Shown: one piece after another, positions 47,186 to 59,127 of the stretch | Position numbering within the stretch: position 1 is the first letter of the stretch | Layout: each line of letters opens with the position of its first letter | Assembly: GCA_018894105.1 (NCBI GenBank) | Contig: CM032121.1 | Span: 2,667,507-2,731,506 of the forward strand | Source: Jacaranda mimosifolia | Lineage: Eukaryota > Streptophyta > Magnoliopsida > Lamiales > Bignoniaceae | Direction of reading: 5' to 3' | DNA length: 64,000 nucleotides | The notes under the pieces: model-generated | Databases searched by the model: none | Seen by the model: only the letters and a program-made list of their open reading frames with translations | What the model was told of the DNA's origin: nothing | Position numbers and translations under genes: made by a program

Positions 47186-48459
47186 AGGATCCACCTCATC
47201 ACTAGAATTAGGATCCAGGTCTACCAAAAAGAAGTTAATGAAGAAAACGAGTGTGAGTAAAAGATTCAGTGATTGCCAAGTGTGTGCAATATGGGTTCAT
47301 GAATTTAACATGATTCGTACTGTGAAAATATTCAAGAATTTGTATAGTGAAAATATTTGAGAAAAACATGTGTGGAAACATTAAACAGTTAAGCAGTAAC
47401 AAGTCAAGAATTTTAATAAATAGTTTTCTAAACTAACAACTTAAATACGATGATCAAATAGTATTTGTTGTAGCCAGTCAACCTTTTAACTTCCATTAAA
47501 CAGTCCCTTATTGTTCTGGGCAAGGTGTGACCTTACCAAAACAGTGCCCAAGCATCCCTATGAATTCCTAAGACCCACGTCAGCCACAAACGATTTCTAT
47601 TGTGCGCTGAGGGGATTAGGCCATGGGGGTTTTAGGTTCAACCGGTTAGCTCGTTGTTGCCTAATGAAGTCCCTCACATACCCAAATCAAGTTGTATCCA
47701 ACTAACAGTAACAGTACAAATAATAATAACAGTAATCAGTTGATCATTGAGATTAATTTGATAGTCTAGAAGCATAAAAAATTAGTCATAAAAGAATAGA
47801 TTTTCTTTTTTCCAAAAATAAAAGAAGAAAAATATTTCTTTCTGTGCATAGTAGAATACATATAGAGTGCAGTGTCTATTGAAAAGAAGTTTCGTAGCAT
47901 GCGCTACTATACATATATCCTTCTGGTTTTGCAAGGTAATATTATATAATAGTTATAAGTTTAGGCACTCACCTTCATGATCAATCCTAGAAGTCAATCA
48001 CCTATCTCAGAATCAAAAGAATGATATGTTGAGTCAGTTGAATTCATTTAATAAGCACATCAGTCACCAATTTAACTGATTGACTAGACAAAATTTACTT
48101 AAGACCAGCCTTGTGGGTACCATAAGCCTGTACTATCTTAAGACCCAACAATCCTATTTGATACCAAATAATTTTACTACATGTATTTCACATTTAAATT
48201 CTACTCAAAATTCCAAAATATAAGTAAGAAATTATATTAAATGAATTCTAGATTTCAATATTAATTAAATCCTAAATTTCCCACTATTTGCATATATATA
48301 TATATACATATATTCTGTCTTGTATATATATACCCAATCCTCAATTCAAAATTAGCCTTTCATAGTCAAAATAATCTTTTTGGTCAACAATTGCAGCTTG
48401 TTATTGGAAGATCGAAAAATTGAATGCCTTTTTTCTTATTTCTCACATATATATATACC
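47186..48459. repeat. Single copy of the 1.37-kb unit (right arm)
   Basis: Reverse complement of the unit that is triplicated on the left. It is visibly more diverged from the left copies than they are from each other, with substitutions and small indels. This marks the left triplication as recent or homogenised. Confidence 0.85.
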
Positions 48460-48830
48460 CATTCCCCAATTCAAAATTGGCCTTTTTTTTTTTTTTTTGT
48501 CAACATTTGCAGCTCAAAAGTTACCCTCTCAAGGTCTTGATTTGAATATAAACCAAAGCTTTGAAATTGGAAACTAAAAACCCTAAACCTGTCGGCAATC
48601 ACACGTTAGAGCCATAACTTATGTGGGAGGATATAAAAATTTTGAAAAGGCATATCACATTCATTTGCATAATTATGATCTAGATCATTTATTCATTTTG
48701 TGAAAGATTATTGAGATAAAAATTATCTGTATTTAAAGTCGTCAAACATATTTCTTTGAGCATACATCAAGCAACTTATATTTGAAATATATTTTGAGTT
48801 TTAAATTTTGTGTTCCAAGTTTGCTCATAT

Positions 48831-51800
48831 TGTAACACCCCTAAAATTTGGTATTTTTGAAAAATAAAGGTCTAGAAATAAAGATATTGGTTGATCAGAT
48901 TTTAGGGCTCGAAAAATTTATTAAAAGGACTTAATTGCTTGGAAATTAAAAATTTTGGAGCCGAATTGCAAATTGAGAAGACTTGATTAGACCACATTTA
49001 ATTATTCTAGGGGTTTGCATGGAAATATTTTGGTTCAAGTGGGTGGAATTGAGGCACTAATAAGTCTAGGATGAATTGAAGATGCTCAACATTTGGGATG
49101 ACTTAATTAGAACTTGGGCAGAAAATTTGGAGGTCAATTCTATAAATAATAAAATTTCAATTTCACTCCCCCATTTTCATCTTCTTCTCCACCGAAACCA
49201 CCATTCTCTCTCTATAGCGATCACCTCTGACGACGCCCTGAACAGAAAAACTAACCCAGCCAAATTGCTCCTCTTACTCCCTGAACTTCATCCATACCAT
49301 ATGCAACGTTAAGGCATCGGCAGATGATGGACATGTGGAGGTCCAAAACCCTGCCATGACGGAGCTTGACCGGCGTAGTGTTCCAATGATGAAAGTTGAG
49401 TTCTGAGTGGTAGGTTTTGTAGCTCTCAACTCAAGGGGACACACCAGTAGCTTCAAATTTCAGAATGGACCACCGGCGACGACGGAATTGGAAGAAAATA
49501 GGACAACAGTGTTGGTGGTAGGCTGGTGATTTTTCGGCCAATTGACGTTTGAATCTAAAATTGATTGAGGGGTTTGGTTAGTTAAGCTGAGAGGCATCTT
49601 TTGGTGGTGTTGTTGGCCATCTCCGGCAGTGGCGGCAACGACAAACAAGCAATTTTTTGGCCTCATCGAGAGGGACACATGCATAGAAGTTGATTGTGAT
49701 TCTAGAGCTCTGATAAGAGAAAATTGGGTAAAAGTGGGAATTGAGTTTGAATTGTACCTATATGTATGTATATGCCTTCCAAATCTTATGATACATTGTA
49801 CCAACGAAAGAATACGCGATCTGATTGGGAAAATTGAGACATGTATATAATTATATGAGTTAGTGGAACCGAATTATGTTATATTACATAATAATCTTGG
49901 TTAATTAGATTAATTAGGTGATAAAACCCTAACTTCATAGATTTAAGACCCAAGTGGAAATTGGATTATTAAAGATGATTGGACCATTATTATTGATTTG
50001 GTGTAATAATGCGAGGTTAATTATTGAATTAAGGACCTGATATTATCTCGCTCCTAAGACAAGCATGATTAGCACGATTCCATAACGTTTATGTCTAGCC
50101 AACCTTAAAACTATCATATTAAGTGAATAGCTATCGATTTAACTAGTGATTTTTGACTATCGATGGTATAGTAGAAATTATTAGAGGTTATTAAGGCCGA
50201 ATCAAGATTCTAACAGTGAATATACTATTTTAGTCAAGTGGCGAAGAAGTGGGTCCCGCGGACCAATAGTTAGTGACTGTAGTTCACCAAGACTGCGGAG
50301 GTGAGGGTCTACTGCTTTGGTACTTATTTTGTATACTTTATTAGATATTCGTTTTGGAACCCTGTGAGGATCTATCAACTTGGCACTTCTTGTACTTATT
50401 TGTTATTGTGATAAACCTCTGTGAGGGTTCTTGTTTCTGTACTGACTACATCGTGTTATTGAAATCAATAAACTGCTTGAGATCTCGATTGTTATCTATT
50501 ATTTGATCGTTCTGTTATCTATCTGCTTGTTATCTGATCGTTCTGTTATCTAATCGTTCTTTATCTGACTGTCTATTATTCGACCGTTCTGTTATCTGAC
50601 TGTTCTGTGATCAGTTATTGTTCAGTTATCTAAAGGTATTTTGCCACATTTCAAGTTGCCATGCTTGGGTAAGTTATGTACCAAGCCATCAAGTTTGGGT
50701 AAGTTATGTACCAAGCCGTCAAGCTTGGGTAAGTTTACCAAGTCGTCAGGCTTGGGTAAGTTTGTACCAGGCTGTCACACTTGGGTAAGTTTAGTTTGAT
50801 TGGAACAAGGAACATCTTGTATACGTGTCATGTTCTGATCTGTTGGCTGTATCTATTATTCTGGTTTGTTCTGCTTTGACCGTATCCTGTAAGTTATGTA
50901 CCAAGCCATCAAGCCTGTGTAAGTTATGTACCAAGTTGTTATGCCTGGGTAAGTTTGTACCAAGTCATCATGCTTGGGTAAGTTTGTACCAAGTCATCAT
51001 GCTTGGGTAAGTTTATACTAGGCTGTCATGTTTGGGTAAGTTTAGTTCGACTGGAAAACATTCGATGTACATATCCTGATATAATATGTTGAATTGCCTT
51101 GGTTAAGCGAGTTTGTTTTACCTGACTGCCAGTAATCTGATACGTTCGTAATCCAATCCTGATTGCCTATAATCTGATCTATTTTGCCTGAATGTATCCT
51201 GACTGTAATTTCTTGATATGCATGTTAAGTTTGATCTATTGAACTACATATGAGTAAGTTTTGTACCAGGTTGTCATGCTTGGGTAAGTTTTGTACAAGG
51301 TTGTCATGCTTAGGTAAGTTTTGCACAAGGTTGTCATGCTTAGGTAAGTTTTGTACAAGGTTGTCATGCTTAGGTAAGTTTTGTTTGATTGGTATAAATT
51401 GTCCTGATATGCATGTTAAGTTTGAACCAATGAACTGCATATGAATCGGGTTTGTTGTTCTGATTATATTCCGATTGCTTGTACTCCACTCGAGCAACAA
51501 TAAGACTGGACTAGTTTCTTGGTCTGGATTGGGTTGTTGTCCAGGGTTGAACGAGTCAACAGTAATTCCTCCCGAAGTATGATTGGTTGAGACGTTCTAT
51601 ACCTCCCAAACAGGATCAGTTGAGACAATCAGGCCATTGAGCCAACTGTAGCAACTCTCGAGCTAGGTCCTACTTGTTAAACTCTGATATTTGCTGTATT
51701 TGTTATTGCTTATATGTTGATATGTTCATGTTCTAACCTCATTGTTTTATTAGTTATGATCTGTCGAATTATTTTCTCTTGACAGAGCCTTTTGATTATT

Positions 51801-52235
51801 ACTGAATTTATCCCTCACTAAGTCCTCTGGACTTACCCTTCCGTTTATTCTTGCTTTTCTCAGACAGAACTAAGTGATGGATAAGGATTCCTGGCTTGGA
51901 TTGGAGAAGATATGTTTTGTAATAGAACATGTGTTCATATGTGCGTATGGGTTCATTTGAAATGTTAAGCTTTAATTAAGAAAGATTGTGATATGTTAGG
52001 TTTGAATTAAATATCTGCAGAGTGGATATATTATGTTGAATGTTATGAGACCTCTGATGGTATGTATTTGGTATTTTAATGAGGTTTGTTTAAGATGAAA
52101 TCTGTTGCTATCCCTGATAATTTTTGAAAGAAATTTTTTTTCTAACGGACCTAATGCTTGTATTATGAGTTAAGATTTAAGACTGAATCAGAGTAGCGCT
52201 TCAGCTTAGGGGCTATCCTGGGAGGGGGTGCTACA
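48831..52235 (+). mobile_element. 5' LTR of right gag-only element
   Basis: 3,405 bases, TGTAACACCCC to GGGGGTGCTACA. Contains the ~30-base hairpin minisatellite (50,656-51,046; 51,250-51,385) and a GC-richer stretch at 49,190-49,640. Frames such as 49,460-49,804 are LTR sequence that also appears in the other LTRs with frame breaks. Confidence 0.9.
50656..51385 (+). repeat. LTR-internal ~30-bp hairpin minisatellite, 5' LTR
   Basis: Units like GTACCAAGCCRTCAAGCTTG followed by GGTAAGTTAT. At 51,250-51,373 four near-identical 30-base units (GTACAAGGTTGTCATGCTTA core) are in register, giving a ten-residue peptide repeat in one frame. The 3' LTR has only two of these (56,875-56,945). Confidence 0.85.
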
Positions 52236-52239
52236 GAGG

Positions 52240-52251
52240 TGGTATCAGAGC
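52240..52251 (+). other. Primer-binding site (initiator tRNA-Met type)
   Basis: TGGTATCAGAGC four bases after the 5' LTR end. This is the standard plant LTR-element primer site complementary to the 3' end of initiator tRNA-Met. Confidence 0.92.
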
Positions 52252-52282
52252 TTAGGTTTGTCGATGACCTAGACATTTAGGT

Positions 52283-52730
52283 TAGGGATGGCAAAATAAT
52301 CCCCAATTCGTGTATATAGTCCCTGCCCTCGTTAAAATACCCTTAATATATGTATATATATTATTTTTTATACTTTTTAGTAATTTCATATAATTTATAA
52401 AAATTTAGTAGTCATAAAATATAAATAAATAAAATATATTAATTATTAAAATATATTGATTGTGCTTAAAATTACCACTTAGAGTTGCTTTAATCATAGG
52501 CATAGAGGTTATTCTTTATTTTTTAGTCTATTGTATACACACAATAAAAAAAAAAATTAACTCTGGGGATCCCCGCAGGGATCCACGGGGGTTCGGGGAA
52601 AGGGGCAAAAAATTCCCTATGACAGGGATCGGGGACGGGGACGGGGACGGGGACGAAGATGGGGGAACGAGTAGGGCTCGAGGATGGGGGAGTAATTCCC
52701 CACCCCCGCCCCGTTCGGGTGCCATCCCTA
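52283..52730. mobile_element. hAT-type MITE with perfect 8-bp target duplication
   Basis: TAGGGATGGCA to TGCCATCCCTA, 448 bases. It is flanked by ATTTAGGT at 52,275-52,282 and 52,731-52,738. Strongly G-biased near 52,560-52,700, with GGGGAC repeated. The inverted counterpart is at 18,778-19,251. It sits between the primer-binding site and gag. Confidence 0.92.
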
Positions 52731-53013
52731 ATTTAGGTATCATTAGGATTTGTGACTGCCCTTTTGTTTAGACTTAGTTTGAATTTGAATTTTAGGTGTT
52801 TTGTGTATTGGGAAGCTCCTACGTGATTTAGGGAATTAAGATAAATTTAATCAGTTGATATTAGGAAAATGAGTTTGCGCACTATAGAATGTCTATGGGA
52901 TCTTATCGTATATCGTAGGATGATTAGACTTGTATGTCTATGAGTCTGATTTGATTTTGTATAACCCTTCTCTTTCTTTTATTCTTAGAAGCTTTGAAGA
53001 GTTGGTAGAATTG

Positions 53014-54340
53014 ATGGCAACCCAAGGAAGTTTCGGTACACCTGTTCTGCCTAGAACTAAACGACGAGGAGGACCTCCCAGGCGACGGTCATTGATAGAT
53101 GTGCTCCAAGATGAGAGGCACCTACTTACCCACAAGCCATGCAAGAAGAAAAGGTTTCACAAATCCTTTCAATGGATCAACTAACAGACTCTGTAAATTA
53201 GAGGAGACCAGAATTTAGGCAATAGGGTCAACAACTAAGTGCTGGAGTAGAAGTTGTTAACTAGATGACTGAAGATTGAGCGTTGGAATGGTTCCTTCAT
53301 TTTGATCCCCCGAAGTTCTCAAGAGGCCCTGATGATAGAATAGCTGAGAAATGGATTGAGTTTAGAGAATACTTTTGAGACACTGCATTATCCAGATGAG
53401 CAGAGGGTTCAATTTGCCACGTTCTTTCTAGAATGTTCTACCAGAAGTTGGTGGAAGATGATTGATCGAAGGTGGATGGCTGAAGGAACCCATTGAACAA
53501 AGGATAATTTCACCTAAGACTTTATGAATAAATATGTGCTAGAGGTGGTAAAGCAAACAAGAGAGAGAGAGTTTATGGACCTTGTATAGCGGCCATAGTA
53601 CGAGGCTATTTTTAGCTAACTGATACAATATGCTCTCTATATATAGGATGATGAAGGTCAACAGACCCGATGATTTATGCAAGGGTTGCTGCCGAAACTT
53701 AGAAAGAGGCTAGCCACTTGTGATATGATGAACTTCAACCAAGTAGTGAGCAAGGTGTTGCAACTTGAGTCAGAGCTACAAGAGATCTGAAAAATTGAGG
53801 ATAGGGGTTGAAAGGAAAAGATGCACCTCGATGGGCAAAGTAATGCTGGAAGAAAACAATTGAGACTCCAGGTTGAAAGCACTACCCAATGAGCCCCTCA
53901 AACTAGCAGGACAGTAAATTTGACTCAAGAAGGTGCACATGCAGTTCGGATTTTGTGGATTACTTAACCATAAGGAGTCAAATTTTTGGAGACAACAAGG
54001 CAGATGCATGGGCTGTGGAAGTGGCCGACATTTCCTGAAAGATTATCCTAGAAGGAGAGGCCCAACACTTGTAGGAAAAGGAAAGTAGGTGGCATGAGCT
54101 AGCGCGGAACAAAGGATTCGAGCTCCTGCCTACGCTCTGACTGGGAAAAAAGCATTGGATCCTAACGAGATGGTAGAAGGTATGGTTTCTAATTCTGGAA
54201 ATTATGATAATACCATATATGATCCTGGTGTTCTGCAAAAAATTTTCAAACTTGTCTCATTTTCTCAAATTAAATATGCAACCGGAGACTATAGTTTGTC
54301 AAATAGAAGTTCATGCACCATGTATCGGGATTGCTCAGAT
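53014..54340 (+). pseudogene. gag pseudogene of right gag-only element
   Basis: Starts at 53,014 (MATQGSFGTPVLP), then is broken by stops after about 57 codons and by further stops and shifts. Recognisable downstream: FDPPKFSRGPDD near 53,300, a KWIE core, SWWKMIDRRW-like near 53,445-53,470, and a QGLLPKLRKRLATCDM stretch near 53,680-53,730. The zinc-knuckle region is at 53,939-54,040. Here the first knuckle has lost two cysteines (positions 1 and 4), whereas the left-arm copy keeps them. The second knuckle ends in tyrosine in both arms. Capsid-like role in ancestors; not functional now. Confidence 0.8.
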
Positions 54341-54362
54341 GAGAATCGGAGGGACCAGATTC

Positions 54363-54378
54363 TTTTAAGGGGGAGGAG
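54363..54378 (+). other. Polypurine tract
   Basis: TTTTAAGGGGGAGGAG immediately before the 3' LTR. Primes plus-strand DNA synthesis in LTR elements. The same tract, complemented, is at 17,118-17,133, and a variant is at 14,459-14,474. Confidence 0.85.
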
Positions 54379-57300
54379 CATAACATACCTAAAATTCGGC
54401 ATTTTTGAAAAATAAGGATTTAAAAATAAAGATATTGGTTGATCGAATTTTAGGACTTGAAAAATTTATTAAAAGGACTTAATTGCTTGGAAATTAAAAG
54501 TTTTGGGGCCAAATTACAAATTGAGAAGACTTGATTAGACCACATTTAATTATTCTGGGGGTTTGTATGGAAATATTTTGGCTCAAGTGGGTGGAATTAA
54601 GGGACTAATAAGTCTAGGGGCTGACTTGAAGATGCTCAATATTTGGGAGGACTTAATTAGAAGCTGGGCATAAATTTATGGGGTTAATGTACGGATAAAG
54701 AAAGATCAATTCTATAAATAATAAATTATAATTTCACCAATCTCAAAATTTTCATCTTTTTCTCCGTCGAAACCACCATTCTCTCTCTACGGTGATCAAC
54801 TCCAGCGACGCCCTGAATAGAAAAACTAACCCAGCCAAATTGTTCCCCTCACTCCCTGGATCTCATCTATACCACATGCAACGTGAAAACACCGGCAGAT
54901 AGTAGAGACGTGAAGGTTCGAAACTCAGCCACGGCGGAGCTTGATGGGTGCGGCATTTCGGCGACAGAAACTAAGTTCTGAGTGGCGGGTTTTATAGCTC
55001 TCAACTCAAGGAGCATGCTTGTAGCTTTAGATTTCAGAGCGGACCACCGATGGCAATGGAATCAGAATAAAACATGGCTACGACGTTGGTGGTGGGCTTA
55101 CGATTTTTCGGCCAATTGACATCTGAGTCTAAAATTAATTGAGGGGTTTGGTTAGTTATGTTGAGAGGCATCTTTTGGTGGTGTTGTTGGCCATCTCCGA
55201 TAGCGGTGGTGAATAGTTAGTTTTCTCGTCTCATTGAGAGGGACACATACATGAAAGTTGATTGTGATTTCGGGGCTCTGATAAGAGGAAATTGGGTAAA
55301 AATGGGAATTAGGTTTAAATTATATGCACGTGTATGTATCTACCTTCCAAATCTTACGATACATTATACCAACGAAAGAACACGCGATTTGATTAGGAAA
55401 ATTGAGACATGCATATAATTGTATGAGTTAATGGAGCCGAATTATGTTATTTTACATAATAATCTTGGTTAATTAGATTAATTAGGTGATAAATCCCTAA
55501 TTTCATGGATTTGAGACCCAAGTGGAAATTGGGTTATTAAAGATAATTGGACCATTATTATTGATTTGGTGTAATAATACGAGGTTAATTATTGAATTAA
55601 GGACTTGATATTATCTCGTTCTTGACATCGACATGAGTAGCATGATTCCATAATGTTTATGTCGAGCCAACCCTAAAACTATCATATTAAGCGAATAGCT
55701 ATCGATTAACTAGTGATTTTTAACTGTTGATGGTATAATAGGAATTATTGGAGGTTATTAAGGTCGAATGAGGATTCTGACAATGAATATACTATTTTGG
55801 TTTGGTGATGAAGAAGTGGGCCCTGTGGACCAATAGTTGGTGACTGTAGTTTTTTGAGACTACGAGGGTGAGGGTCTACTACTTTGGTACTTGTTTTGTA
55901 TACCTTATCTAATATTCATTTCATAACCTTGTTAGGATCTGCCAACCTGGCGCTTCTTGTATATTTTTGTGATAAACCCATGTGAGGGTTTCTGTTTCTG
56001 TACTGAAAGCATCGTGTTATTGAAATTAGTAAATTGCTTGAGATCTCAATTGTTATCAGTTATATGATTGTTCTATTATCTGTTTGTCTATTATTTGATC
56101 ATTTTGTTATCTGTTTATCTGTTATCTAATCATTTTATTATCTGTCTGTCTGTTATCTGATCGTCTGTTATTCGACCGTTCTATTGTCTGACTGTTCTGT
56201 TATCGGTTATCTTTTTATCCAACGACATTTTTCCATGTACCAAGTCGTTATGCTTTAGTAAGTTATCTACCAAGCCATCAAGTTTGGGTAAGTTATGTAC
56301 CAGGTTGTCATGCTTGGGTAAGTTTGTACCAACCGTTGGTTTTGGGTAAGTTTGTACTAGGTTGTCACGCTTGGGTAAATTTAGTTTGATTGGAATAAGG
56401 AACATCTGGTATACATGTTCTATTTTGATCTATTGGTTGTATTTGTTATTCGGGTGGTTCTACTTTGATTGTATCCTTTAAGTTATGTACCAAGCCGTCA
56501 AGCTTGGGTAAGTTATGTTCCAAGCCAACAAGCTTGGGTAAGTTATATAACAAGTTGTCATACCTTGGTAAGTTTTTACCAAGTCGTCATGCTTGGGTAA
56601 ATTTGTACCAGCCGTCAGGCTTAGGTAAGTTTGTACTAGGCTATCATGTGTGGGTAAGTTTAGTTCGACTGGAATAAGAAACATTTGATGCACGTATCCT
56701 GATACAATCTGTTGAATTGCCTTGGTTAAGTGAATTTATTTTACTTGGCTACCTGTAATCTAATACGTTCGTAATCCGATTCTAATTGCTTGTAATTTGA
56801 TCTGTTTTGCTTGAATGTATCCTTACTGTAATTTCTTGATATACATGTTAAGTTTGATCTATTAAACTACATATGGATAAGTTTTGTATCAGGTTGTCAT
56901 GCTTGGGTAAGTTTTGTACCAGGTTGTCATGCTTGGATAGGTTTTGTTCGATTGTTATAAGGCTGTCCTGATATGGATGTTAAGTTTGAACCATTGAATT
57001 GCATATGATTCGGGTTTGTTGTTTTGATTGTATTCTGATTGCTTGTACTCCACTCGAGGAGCAATAAGGCTTGAGTAGTTTCTTGGTCTGGATTGGGTTA
57101 TTGTCCCGGGTCAAACGAGTCGATGGTAATTCCTCTCGAACTATGATTGACTGGGATGTTTTATACCTCCCAAACAGGATCGGTTGAGTCGATTAAGCCG
57201 TTGAGCCGATGGTAGCAATGCTCGAGCAAGGGCCTACTTGTTAAACTCTGATACTTGTTGAATTTATTACGATTTATATGTTGATACGTTCATGTTCTGA

Positions 57301-57780
57301 CCTCATTATTTTATTAGTTATGAACTGTCGAATTATTTTCTCTTTGACAATTTCTTTTGATTATTATTGAATTTATCCCTCACTAAGTCCTTTGAACTTA
57401 CCCTTCTTTTTATTCTTGCTTTTCTCAGACAAGACTAAGTGATGGATAAGGATTCTTGGCTTGGATTGGAGAAGATATGTTTTGTAATAGAATAGGTGTT
57501 CATATGTGCGTATGGGTTCATCTAAAATGTTAAGCTTTAATTAAGAAAAATTGTGATATGTTAGGTTTGAATTAAATATCTGCAATATGGATATATTATG
57601 TTGAATGTTATGAGACCTCTGATAGTATGTACTTGGTATTTGGATGAGGTTTGCTGCTATCCTTGATAAGTTTTGATTTTTTTTTTTTGATGGACCTAGT
57701 GCTTGTATTATGAGTTAAGATTTAAGACTGAATCAGAGTGGCACCTTAGCTTAGGGGCTATACCAAGAGGGGGTGCTACA
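54379..57780 (+). mobile_element. 3' LTR of right gag-only element
   Basis: 3,402 bases, homologous end to end with the 5' LTR. Its first two bases are CA, where the 5' LTR has TG, and the left-arm copy shares this change. Minisatellite clusters lie at 56,232-56,385, 56,478-56,670 and 56,875-56,945. Confidence 0.9.
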
Positions 57781-57785
57781 CATAT

Positions 57786-59127
57786 TCTTTACAAGCTTCG
57801 AGCATACATGAAAAGAACCCTTTTGGAAATAGTTTTCTAACGTTGATTTGTCACATATTGGATAAAATTATCCTGTGAAAGATTTTTAGTGGAAAGAAGA
57901 GAATATATAAGATGAAATGAAGTAAGAGAAAAGTAGTTTTTGTAATTGGTGTTACCAATGCCTCTTTTACTAATGTATTTTTTATTTTATTTTGGAGTGG
58001 ATGAAAATTATGTTGGGAAAATTTTGCGTTTGATTTTGTTTTATATACAGTGGGACATTTTGGACTTAAAATATCAAATTAGTATGCTTTGTCAGAGTTA
58101 ATGGAGTGAAAAATAATTCCATTTTAGTATCTTTTATGTGTAATTGTAATATGAGAAGATATAATTTCTTTTTTAAAGAAGGTCATGATTGATTTCCAAT
58201 TATTTACTATGAGACTCAAATCTTCAACTTGATCTATTAACAACAATGAAAGCTCACCACCACTCTTTTGATTTGTCGCTTAAGTTTATTATTAAACTTA
58301 TCTAAATAAGAGTTAACTCCTAAAAAGCACTTAAGGAATCAATATAGTTAACTCTTAAAATTAAATTTAAATATTAATACTAAAAAAATCAAATTGTATG
58401 GTGCGGTTCATTTATTTGGGCCTCAAACTGCAATCAAATCACACAGAATGGGGCAATTTTGAATGAATTTATATCATAATTTGATTTGGCTCTTAGCTAT
58501 ATATGCATATATATGTGTGTGAAATTTAAAATTTGAATTGTAATGAATTCGTAATGTATGTGTATATAGATAAATAAAAAAATAATAATTTTATTTATTA
58601 AAATATAAGAAAAAAGATTAGGTGCATTAATGACTAATGATGAGGATAAGACATGAAAAAGTTTAAAACAGTAAATCACTTGTGGTCCATAATAAATTAA
58701 TATAATTTGGTTTTTATAATGATAAGAATAGTACATGTTTGAAACTTTAAATTACCTCGGATTCAAAATAAATTAGTTCTTAACTATAAATATAGTTATA
58801 CAATTGTGTGATATAGATAATAAAGGAAAAGTTAACTTTGCTCGTGCAATTAACAAGTAATTCACTTAAAATCTAGAATTTGCGGTTTTCTTGATGGTCG
58901 ATGCGAAACACGTGCAAAATAATAATAATAATAATAATTTGTTGTCAAAAAGTTGTTAAAAAATTAATTTTATAATTATTCTTATAAATTATAATTACAA
59001 ATTTTCATAAAAAAAATATTTTTTTAAAAAAGAAGCAATAAAAATAATTAGCTACTAGTCCGTAGCCTCATTCATTGGAAGTGCAATAGATTAACTATGC
59101 ATTATTTATAGAAAAATTTATATATTA
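57786..59127. other. Right-arm-only intergenic stretch
   Basis: Not found in the left arm, where the scrambled retrotransposon block occupies this place. AT-rich, with an AAT microsatellite at 58,917-58,938. No gene supported. Confidence 0.55.

Larger units (their letters stand above)
48831..57780 (+). mobile_element. Complete gag-only LTR retrotransposon (LARD-like), right arm
   Basis: 5' LTR 48,831-52,235, primer-binding site TGGTATCAGAGC 52,240-52,251, polypurine tract 54,363-54,378, and 3' LTR 54,379-57,780. The 5-base target duplication CATAT flanks both ends (48,826-48,830 and 57,781-57,785). The total is 8,950 bases, including a nested 448-base MITE. Only gag-like sequence is inside; reverse transcriptase and integrase are absent, so mobilisation would have needed another element's enzymes. 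Gag type and LTR ends suggest Ty3/gypsy ancestry. Confidence 0.92.

Noticed and set aside
51225..51500. Protein with ten-residue repeats (NLPKHDNLVQ)
   Set aside because: It is the translation of the 30-base LTR minisatellite, whose period is a multiple of three. The other LTRs do not keep the frame.
48831..57780. Full autonomous gypsy element
   Set aside because: The internal region is only 2.1 kb including a MITE; no protease, reverse transcriptase, RNase H or integrase motif in any frame.
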